A stretch of 64,000 nucleotides of DNA from Actinoplanes palleronii (GTDB lineage: Bacteria > Actinomycetota > Actinomycetes > Mycobacteriales > Micromonosporaceae). The notes beneath the pieces were generated by a model that was not told where the DNA came from, searched no databases, and saw nothing but the letters and a program-made list of their open reading frames with translations. A program made the position numbers and the translations under genes. Shown here piece after piece: positions 23,849 through 31,800 of the stretch. The stretch covers positions 1-64,000 of the forward strand of contig NZ_BOMS01000014.1 of assembly GCF_016862315.1 (NCBI RefSeq), given 5' to 3'. Numbering within the stretch: the first letter of the stretch is position 1; each line of letters begins with the position of its first letter.

Positions 23849-24178
23849 ATGATTGTTGTCGCCGGCGTCTCGGACGAGAAGGATCTGCCAGCCCTTCAAT
23901 CCCTCTACGCCTGGCTGCGGCGCGAGCACGAGGTCGAGGCCGTCTTCAGCCCTCGCTATCAGGGCGCCGCCGAGATCGTCAATATCGTGCTGAGCAACTC
24001 CATCGCCCTCGCCGGCTTCCTCGTGTCATTGCGGGCATGGCTCGGTGCCCGGCCCCGGAGGCCGCCGATAACCGTCACCAGGAGGGGAATGACGGTGACG
24101 GTTGACGGCTCGCCGGAAAGCTTGGAACAGCTGGAGAGGTGGCTTCGCGAGGAACTGGATGACGACGGGGGCGAGTGA
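23849..24178 (+). CDS. EACC1-like effector-associated constant component
   Basis: A 109-residue protein with the layout of EACC1 proteins, small partners found beside varied effectors in NTP-dependent conflict systems. It has an N-terminal strand, the helix LPALQSLYAWLRREHEVEAV, a hydrophobic Ala/Leu/Val stretch at about residues 40-65 (probable membrane helix), a basic turn, strands ITVTRRGMTVTVDG and a final helix. The ATG at 23849 has no good Shine-Dalgarno; longer in-frame starts exist upstream (from about 23698) but add sequence untypical of the family. It overlaps the caspase gene by 20 nt. Its role is inferred to be membrane tethering or sensing for the effector. Confidence 0.68.
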   Translation: MIVVAGVSDEKDLPALQSLYAWLRREHEVEAVFSPRYQGAAEIVNIVLSNSIALAGFLVSLRAWLGARPRRPPITVTRRGMTVTVDGSPESLEQLERWLREELDDDGGE

Positions 24179-27100
24179 CCGCCTGCCCGACCCGGCACGG
24201 TCGCGGGCTGTCCTGATCGGGCCGGGCCCGTACCGTCGGCTGAGCCCGCTGGACTCCGCGCGCCGCAGCATCGATCGCGTCCAGGACCTGCTCGAGGACC
24301 CCACCGTCTTGGGGCTGCCGGCGGAGAACTGCAGCAACATCTCCGACCTGACCTCGACCGACGAAGTCGAACGGCGGCTCTTAGAAGCGGCGGGGGCGGC
24401 CGAGGACATGCTGCTGTTCTACTTCGTCGGCCACGGTCTGCTGGAGTCGGACCGATTGCATCTTGCCTTGGCCGACGCAGACGGCGACTCTTTCCTGGGC
24501 GCAATCGCCTACGAGCGCATCCGCCACGCCATGCTGAGGAGCCGGTGCCTGTCCAAGGTGATCATCCTGGACTGCTGCTACAGCGGGAACGCCGCCATGG
24601 GTGCGGCCGATGACTTGGTTGAACTCACCCGGGTCGGCGGGTCCTACCTGTTGACCGCCTGCGATGCCAACCACCTCGCGGTGGCCCCCAAGAACGAGCT
24701 CTACACCGCCTTCACCGGGGCGCTGGTTCACCTCCTGGACCAGGGCGAGCCGGACGGACCTGAACTGCTCAGTGCCTGGCAGGCGTGGCGGTGGTTGCAC
24801 GGTCGGCTGCGTGCTGGTGGACACCCGCTGCCCAAGCAGTACACCGAGGACGCGGGCCCCGACATCGTGCTGGCCCGTAACCGCGCCGCGGGCCGTGCGT
24901 CGGCCGTCACGTCCGGTCCGGCCTCGACGCCCACCCCGACCCCGCCGGTGTGGACGCGACCCGACGCGTTGGTGGCGGAAGTGGTGGCCCTCCGAGCAAC
25001 CGAGCGGGATGGTACGGCCGACCAACTGCTCGACTCGACCGGTGCCGGCCGTGCCCTCCAGGAGGTGGTCGCGGCCGTCGACCGCCTTGACGCTGCCGAT
25101 CTACCGAAGGAAGCTGGACGTGTCCTGACCGCGGCGGCCGGCCGACAAGCCGCGCAGGTCTGCGAGCTGATCGAAATGCTCGGCCGGCTGGCACGGAACG
25201 ACATGCGGAACCGATTCCTCGACGCACTCGCCCGGCAGAGCGCGACCGCCGTGGTCGGCGCCGCCGCGCTCCTGGCTGGGGTTCAGCCGGCCCGCAGACC
25301 GGCCACCCGGGACAGGCTGGCGAGAACCACCGGATCCGTCCCGGCGAAAGCGGCACCACGGACGGCGAGTACGCACGTAGACCCGCAACTGCCTGGCCGG
25401 CTGACGCGCGTGGACCAGAACACTCTGCTCGACCGCGCGATCGACGCCCGCTTCGACCGCCCCGACGAGCTGATCGAGCTGGTCGCGGCCATCTCCACCA
25501 CTCCCGAGCTGAGCGGCGTTCTGAACGACCTGCTCGACCGAACCGCGGGCCGGATCCGGCCGGCCGGAGCAGCCGAACTCGGCGACGTACTGCGTGACGC
25601 CGGCCGACAGGAGGCAGCGTTCCGCCTCTACCGGGTGGCCGGGTCGGTGCTCGCGGACCGGAAGCCGGCTGACGTCGTTGCGCTTGCGGCAACGATGCGG
25701 TCCGCGGGAAGCCAGGCGCAGGCGCAGCGCCTGATCGACCTGGCCGTGGCCGGCTGCCGCGACCCGGCGCGCTACTTCGGATTGCTCGAGGCTACCCGGA
25801 TGGCGCGACTGTCGGACGTCGTCGCCCGGCTCACCGACCAAGCGGCGGCCGGACTGGCCATCGAGGATCTACTGAACCTGGGCGACCGGCTGCGGCGGGC
25901 ATCCCAGGACAGGGAGGCCACCCAGCTTTACCTCTCGGCGGCCGGGTCGCGGCCGGCCGGCGAGATCGCCGGGTACTTGCGCGACCTGACCGAGGCCGGG
26001 CGGCCCGACGACGTACGCGCTGTGCTCGAGTTGGTGGCCCACCGGGACGGCGTAACGGTCGCGGAGTTGCATCGTTTGCTGGCCGAGCCGGACACCACAT
26101 CGGCGAACACTCTCGTTGGCCTGGTTCGCGCGCGTGGACCGGTCGCGCTTGGGCGGTTGGTGGCCGGAGCGGAAGATTCGCGGTTCGACCACCTGCTGGA
26201 CGAGATGCCGCCGAACGACGTCCTGATCGTGCTGCTCCAGCTCGAACGGGCCGGACGGCGCGTTGCCGCGCGCCGGGTGGCGGCGAAGTCGACCGAGCCG
26301 ATCATCGCGTGGCCCGAGGGCTCGACACCGTCGGAGCAATGTCTGCTGGCCATCGATCTGTCGGTGGCCCGGGGTGCCCGCGAGTCCCGGATGATCGGAC
26401 CGCCACCGGACCACGCGGTGCTCAGACGGCTGTTGACGGCCGAGCCGCCGGGGATCGTCGTTGGTGTTCTGACCCTGACCCAGGAGGACAGCTCGCTGGT
26501 GAACGCGGTCATCGACGACCTGGTCGCGCGGCGCGACCAGGTTCGGTGGATTGCTCGCCTGCACCATCTCAGTGTCCGTGTGCATCGCCCGGACATTATC
26601 GATCGCTTCCTGTTACGCATGCTCAAGAAGCAGAGCCCGCGCCAGATCGCCGAACTGGTCGAGCACCTCGACCGCGACGGCCAGGCGCCGATGATCGAGC
26701 GGGTTGCCGGTCTGCTGCGCACAAAGGGATGGAACCGATGGATCGCCCCATGGATCGCGTCGCTGCTCGACGACCGGCGGCTCGCCACCGTGATCGACGA
26801 CGTCCCGGTTCGCGGCCGGGACCAGTTGACCGACCTCGCGGCTGACCAGGCCCTGGCCGAAATCATCGCCGATGACCGCCCGGCCGACGGTCGCCTGCTG
26901 GACGTAGACATCGACGTGTCACTCAGCGTCCTCGACGTAACCCGGGGCTGGCACCCGCAACTCGGCCACTGCACCGGTGAGTCGGCTCGCTGGTTCTGCC
27001 AGGTCAGCGCGTTCTCCACGATCCTGCTCGGTTTCACCGATCGCGCCGTTTACTATCGTGCCGCCCTGATCGAGGAGGAAAACCACCGGATCCCGTACTC

Positions 27101-27392
27101 GCAGCTCGGCAACGTCGCCTTCCAGGCCGAGCGCCAGGCGATTCACGGCATCAGACGGGAACCGGGCAGCCGGGAGACCTTCGTCTGGCCGGCCGAGAAC
27201 GCCAAGCCCTGGGAGGTCCGGCTGGCCGTTGAGTTGCTGCAACGGCTGGCCGACGCCGTTCATCAGGTCGACGCCGTCGATCCGGACCAGCCGCTGTTCC
27301 CGGATCCGGCCCTACGGCTCGTTCCACCCATGCTGCCGGATCTGCCTGCGCTCACGGCCGTACCGCCGCCAACACCACCGGGAAGCGGATGA
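24159..27392 (+). CDS. Caspase-like effector with helical repeats and PH-like C-terminus
   Basis: A 1077-residue protein. Residues 10-235 form a caspase-like (peptidase C14) domain with the catalytic His92 in FYFVGHGLLES and Cys140 in VIILDCCYSGNAA. A Pro/Thr-rich linker follows, then about 650 residues of helical hairpins, each near 35 residues, resembling TPR/ARM-type sensor repeats. The last 110 residues (from about 940) are beta-rich (STILLGFTDRAVYYR, RIPYSQLGNVAF), reminiscent of bacterial PH-like domains. The ATG at 24159 overlaps the EACC1 gene. The dyad is intact, so an active protease triggered by the repeat region is likely. Its substrate is unknown. Confidence 0.83.
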   Translation: MTTGASDRLPDPARSRAVLIGPGPYRRLSPLDSARRSIDRVQDLLEDPTVLGLPAENCSNISDLTSTDEVERRLLEAAGAAEDMLLFYFVGHGLLESDRLHLALADADGDSFLGAIAYERIRHAMLRSRCLSKVIILDCCYSGNAAMGAADDLVELTRVGGSYLLTACDANHLAVAPKNELYTAFTGALVHLLDQGEPDGPELLSAWQAWRWLHGRLRAGGHPLPKQYTEDAGPDIVLARNRAAGRASAVTSGPASTPTPTPPVWTRPDALVAEVVALRATERDGTADQLLDSTGAGRALQEVVAAVDRLDAADLPKEAGRVLTAAAGRQAAQVCELIEMLGRLARNDMRNRFLDALARQSATAVVGAAALLAGVQPARRPATRDRLARTTGSVPAKAAPRTASTHVDPQLPGRLTRVDQNTLLDRAIDARFDRPDELIELVAAISTTPELSGVLNDLLDRTAGRIRPAGAAELGDVLRDAGRQEAAFRLYRVAGSVLADRKPADVVALAATMRSAGSQAQAQRLIDLAVAGCRDPARYFGLLEATRMARLSDVVARLTDQAAAGLAIEDLLNLGDRLRRASQDREATQLYLSAAGSRPAGEIAGYLRDLTEAGRPDDVRAVLELVAHRDGVTVAELHRLLAEPDTTSANTLVGLVRARGPVALGRLVAGAEDSRFDHLLDEMPPNDVLIVLLQLERAGRRVAARRVAAKSTEPIIAWPEGSTPSEQCLLAIDLSVARGARESRMIGPPPDHAVLRRLLTAEPPGIVVGVLTLTQEDSSLVNAVIDDLVARRDQVRWIARLHHLSVRVHRPDIIDRFLLRMLKKQSPRQIAELVEHLDRDGQAPMIERVAGLLRTKGWNRWIAPWIASLLDDRRLATVIDDVPVRGRDQLTDLAADQALAEIIADDRPADGRLLDVDIDVSLSVLDVTRGWHPQLGHCTGESARWFCQVSAFSTILLGFTDRAVYYRAALIEEENHRIPYSQLGNVAFQAERQAIHGIRREPGSRETFVWPAENAKPWEVRLAVELLQRLADAVHQVDAVDPDQPLFPDPALRLVPPMLPDLPALTAVPPPTPPGSG

Positions 27393-27716
27393 GGGCCGCA
27401 GGTGGCGGCCGGTCAGGGCAGCGTCGGATTGTCCCTACCGTTCCCGACCATCTGGCGAACCATGCCCAGGCCATGAACGGCTGAAGACCTCCCGTGACGA
27501 TCCTGGCCGAGATCGCGCTCGCTTCCGGGGTCGATCGCGTGGGCGTGCTGCCCGCAAATGATCCGCGCACGGCGATCGGGCCTTCTCAGCGCGCTGAATC
27601 GGGCGGCAGCTGGGGCACATCGGCGCGGAAGAAGCTCAGCAGCAGACCGTAGGGCCTGCCGGGTGTCCCCGTCGGTCGGTGGTTGGGGCTCTCCGGTCAT
27701 CGCACGCAGCCGGGCT
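27393..27716. other. Intergenic region after caspase gene
   Basis: 324 bases without a convincing gene. A minus-strand frame at 27413-27700 (95 codons) has no family features. A different minus-strand frame ending near 27590 reads RPYGLLLSFFRADVPQLPP and may be a gene fragment. The region looks like decayed accessory DNA. Confidence 0.4.
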
Positions 27717-27932
27717 TCAGGGCGTCCGCTTCGGGTCGGTCATCCAGAGGTGACGCAGTTCGGTGTGCGAGGGCTCGCCCGGCTGGGCCGGCAGCATCTC
27801 GGCGAGTGCCGCGTGGACGAGGAACTCCGGGCCGACCGGGGCGTCCTCATGCACCTTGAAACCGCGGCTGACCAGAGCGGCGGCCAGATCTTCTTCAGGC
27901 ATTCGCGGACCGATCAGTTGGCCGGCTGCCAT
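27717..27932 (-). CDS. Small hypothetical protein
   Basis: A 71-residue open frame with GC-rich third positions, beginning MAAGQLIGPRMPEEDLAAAL and ending TELRHLWMTDPKRTP. It starts within the last codons of the decayed FitB-like gene and could have been coupled to it. There is no clear Shine-Dalgarno and no recognisable domain. An alternative start is the ATG at 27902. It may be a real small gene or chance coding next to a pseudogene. Confidence 0.35.
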   Translation of the reverse strand: MAAGQLIGPRMPEEDLAAALVSRGFKVHEDAPVGPEFLVHAALAEMLPAQPGEPSHTELRHLWMTDPKRTP

Positions 27933-28331
27933 GGATCAAGAAGGCTGATGCCGGTATCTACGAAGTCTCTGGTGGTCCGGGTGGCCAGACGCCGTTTGCG
28001 AGCGGCAGATGGCGGCGATCTGCGCGTCGAACCCGCTGATCGGGTTGCCCTGTTTACCGGCTCGCGACGATGTCGGCGTAGGCGCTGGCGGAGGCGAGGT
28101 CGAAGGGCAGGACCTGGCGAGGGAAGGCCGCGAATATCTCGTCGCCGCCTGATGCAGCGATTGTCGCCGTTGGCCCTCCGGGATGCGCGCGATGCCGTAT
28201 CGGATCTCGGCGATAGTGACCGCGATCGTGTGCAAGCCGTCATCGGAACTCCGCTTTAGCCAGGCGAGCACCGCCGCAGCAGGTTCAGGACGCATGAGTC
28301 CGGAGACCACGTTGGTGTCGAGGACGATCAT
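27914..28331 (-). pseudogene. Decayed FitB/VapC PIN toxin (three frameshifts)
   Basis: A PIN-domain toxin reading frame split over frames. It starts with an intact MIVLDTNVVSGLMRPEP and TIAEIRYGIARIPEG. It then shifts to another frame for DEIFAAFPRQVLPFDLASAS, returns near 28060 for KQGNPISGFDAQIAAICRS, and shifts again near 28010 for RLATRTTRDFVDTGISLLD. The expected FitB order is preserved across the breaks, so three separate indels have inactivated one gene. Its ATG overlaps the stop of the antitoxin gene upstream (ATGA), the normal fitAB arrangement. No full-length toxin can be made. Confidence 0.85.
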
Positions 28332-28574
28332 CGCTCCGGCAGACTCGCAGCCCTGGGCGGGGTGGTGCGTGGCGGCAGGTCGAACTTGGCGCCATCGAGC
28401 TGCGCGAATCGTTCCGTGAGAGCGCTGAACAGATCGGTTCGTGGCGCATCATCGGTGACGGCGATGGTCAGGATGGCGCGGATCTCGGCCTCCATGGAAC
28501 GGCCGTCACGGGCGGCGCGAAGACGTAGCTTCTCCTTCACCGTCGTCGAGATCTCTGATGCTGAGAGCCGCCAT
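28328..28574 (-). pseudogene. Frameshifted FitA-like antitoxin
   Basis: The natural start is the ATG at 28574, which has a strong GGGAGG Shine-Dalgarno 4 nt upstream and gives MAALSIRDLDD. One extra base in the CC at 28540-28541 (plus strand) shifts the frame, after which the expected FitA sequence VKEKLRLRAARDGRSMEAEI continues in the next frame to the stop at 28328. The ribbon-helix-helix antitoxin is therefore broken. An ATG at 28594 opens the downstream frame but has no Shine-Dalgarno and no sensible N-terminus. Confidence 0.83.
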
Positions 28575-28699
28575 GAAACCTCCCTCAACGTCATGAACTG
28601 ATAGCACTGCTAGCGCACCGATTGGGCATGTCGCGCCGCCACGAGTGACCCTCTCGGGTGCGCCAATCCCGTCACAGCTCGGCCTAGATGCGACGTGAG

Positions 28700-28776
28700 C
28701 TGGCCAAACGCCCGCGTAGCGGGGTACCCGGAACGTCGATCGCGTGGTTCGCATGGTGCAACGTCCGGCCCACTCC
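28700..28776. repeat. Dispersed 77-bp repeat, copy 3
   Basis: Begins CTGGCCAAACGCCCG and ends GCAACGTCCGGCCCACTCC. The final 33 bases are identical to copy 1, and the length between conserved ends is the same (77 bp), while the middle differs widely. It lies in the 302-base gap (28575-28876) between the FitAB remnant and the giant kinase gene, a gap that otherwise holds nothing I can identify. Confidence 0.82.
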
Positions 28777-28876
28777 TGCGATGAGCGGGACGTTCGCAAA
28801 GGACCAGGTGAACTGCGCGAACCAAGCGGAGAGCGGTCCCGGTTACGGATCGGCCCTCCGCCTCTGTCCTACGCCG

Positions 28877-31800
28877 TCACCGGTCTTCGTCGTCCCTGCG
28901 GTTGAGGCTGGCGAGGTATCGGTTGGTTTCGGCGAGGTCGAACGGCTTGGGCTCTTGCGGATCGTCCTCGGACCGGTCTTCGACGGGTGAGTCGCCGGAG
29001 AAGCCGGTGCGCGGCGCGCAGCACACCCGGTTGCGGCCGTCCTGCTTGGCCCGGTAGAGCGCCGTGTCGGCGCGGGCGAGAAGCTCCTGGGCGGTGTCGG
29101 CGAGCGGGCCACCCACCGAGGTGGCGACACCGAGGCTGATGCTGACATGTCCGTCGACGCCGGCGACATGCGGCACCCGCAGTGCCTCCACCGCCCGGCG
29201 GATGCGCTCGGCGGTCACGGCAGCGCTGTCGGCGTCGGTCTCGCCCAGCACGAGAACGAACTCCTCCCCGCCGTAGCGGCAGGCCAGATCGGTCGCTCCG
29301 CGCACACTGGCACCCAGCGCAGCGGCGACCTGGCGCAGGCACTCGTCGCCACCCGGATGACCGTAGTGGTCGTTGTACTTCTTGAAGAAGTCGACGTCGA
29401 CCATGACGACCGAGAACGGCCTGCCGGAACGGGTGGCCCGCCGCCACTCGGCATCGGCGGCGCGTTCGAACTGCCGACGGTTGGCCAGGCCGGTCAGCGC
29501 GTCGGTGGCGCTGAGAATCTCCAGCTGCCGGTTGGCCGCGGCCAGTTCCCGGGTACGTTCGTCGACGCGCTGTTCGAGCGACGCGTACAGAAGCGTGTTG
29601 TTGAGTGAGACGACCAGCTGCCCGATGATCAGCATGACGGCGCCGAGCCGGTCGGTGGTGAACACCCCGCTGGTGTGCCGGTTGGACAGCACCAGCATGG
29701 CGCGCGGCTGATCGTGGTGCAGTACCGGTACGACGAGCAGCGAGCAGCGCCGCGCGCCGGTGAGGTACGGATCGCGGCTGAACCGGTCGTCGCGGGTGGC
29801 GTCCTCGACCAGCACCGGTTCGCGGGTACGGGCCGCGTACTGGAAGGCCGTCAACGGCAGAAGACCACGCTCAGCCGCGGCGATGACCGGCAGTTGCGCA
29901 CCGATGCTCGGGCCCGCCGGCACCGCCCATTCGCCGTTGTCGTCGTGAATGACCAGCACCACGTCCGCGGCTCCGGTCAGGGTGGTCAGCTGCTCGACGA
30001 TGGCGGTCTGCAGGCTGTCCAGGTCGGTCGCCGAACTCAGCGCGTGCGAGGCGCGTAGGATCGCCGTGGTGTCGATCGTGTCGGCGTTGATGCTCGTGGT
30101 GTACGACGTCAGGGTGCCCTTGAACGCCGAGGTGGCGCGCGCCTGGACCGAGTCGGGCAGGAACCGGTAGGCGGTGTCGAGGTGCCCGACCTTCCCGGTG
30201 GCACCCCAGTCCAGATAAGTCTGCCTAGCCTGTGCCAGCAGCTGCCGCCCGAGCCACTGCCAGTCGTGTGCCAGGTGGAACACCGCCAGACGCTCGATCA
30301 GCAGAGCTCGATGCCAGGGGCGGCGCACCGACTCGGTCTCTCGGATGCCTTGGTCGAATGCGGCCACGGCCCCGGCCACGTCACCGACGGCCCAGGCCCG
30401 CTCGGCGTCGACCAGCCGGACCAGATGCCGGAAGTTGACCGGTACCTCCAGCGCACGCGCGGCCAGCCAGTCACGGCACTCGCCGAGCTCGGCGAGCAGG
30501 GACTCCGGCTCGGCGTGTTCGTGGCGGCGCAGCTGTTCGGCCAGCGACAGCGCGCGTACCAGCGGGATCAGGGCCTGCGCATAGCCGACGACGGCCTCGC
30601 GCAGCGACATCGCCGCGGCCGAGTGCCGTTCCAGCGCCGGAGCGTCGCCGAAGATGGCCGCAGCCACCGCCCGGTAGGTGTGGTAGAAACCGGCCGCCAG
30701 AGGTTGCCCGCCCACCTGCTCCAGATGCAGCTGCTCGGAGAAGTCCTGGTCGTCGAATGCGCCGGCAGCGGTACGGCCCAGCAGCGCCCGCCCCAGCTGC
30801 CGGTGGGCCACCGTCACCCGGCCCGAATAGTGATTGCCGGTACGCGCGTCGAACGCGGACGCGGACTCGATCTCACCGAAATACGACTCCACCGACCGGC
30901 CACAGTCCAACTGCCCGGCCAGCACGGTGAAACTGGTCGCGCTGGCCATCTGCAGATCCCCACCTCGCACCAGACCCTCATACGCCTGCCGGGCCTGTTC
31001 GATGCCGCTCTCCAACGGCTCCATCCACGGCATCAGCTGCAGCGCGTAGCGGTGCCGCAACAGCGAGGTGAACGGCTCGTAGTCGCGGGCCTCGCTGACG
31101 GCCAGCACGTGCCGGCCGATCCGGCCGCCGGTCCGGTAGTCGCCCAGCAGCGACGCCATCATCGGGCCGATCGTGGGTAGCGTCGCCGCAAGCATCGCCG
31201 ACGGTCCGTGCCGGTCCCACAACTGCCGGCTCTCGAGCAGGATCCACGCCACGATCGGCCGCTCCTGCAGCTGGAACGCGGTGGGCAGCAGACGGTTGAA
31301 CAGACGGGTCGCCGCGATCACCCGGTCATCGGTGATCTCCGGGCGGGCCAGGTCAGCGGCCGGGTCCAAGGTGTCGGCCCATGCCGCAAGCTCCCGGAAC
31401 CGATGGGGAATCCGCGCGCCGAACTCAGCCCCGGGGGCGTTCCACCCGAGCCGGGCCAGCAGGTCCAGACCGAACGTGAGCGCCTCGCGGTGCCGCATGC
31501 GCTGGGCCATGCTGTTGAGCTGGGCGTTGGCTGGAACCGACAGCCGCACCGGGTCGGGGTCGCCGCGTTCGATCGCCGCGTACACCTCGTCGGCCTCGTC
31601 GAGCCGTCCCAGCGCGTACAGGGCGGCGTGCCTGCGGATCCGCACCGAGATCATCCGCAGGTCGTCGTCACCGGTGCCGAGCCCGGCCAGGATCTCCGTG
31701 GAGGCGCACAGGAACCGCTCCGCGGCGAGATGATTGCCCGCGCGCCAGGCGTCGTCCGCGGCGGTCCCGTAGAGCGTGACCATCGTGCGCCGCTCCACCG

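Noticed and set aside
27413-27700. 95-codon minus-strand frame
   Set aside because: No Shine-Dalgarno or family features, and codon bias is weaker than in neighbours. Possibly part of a gene fragment.
27914-28574. Programmed frameshifting in FitAB
   Set aside because: No slippery heptamers at the breaks, and four separate shifts in two genes fit decay better.
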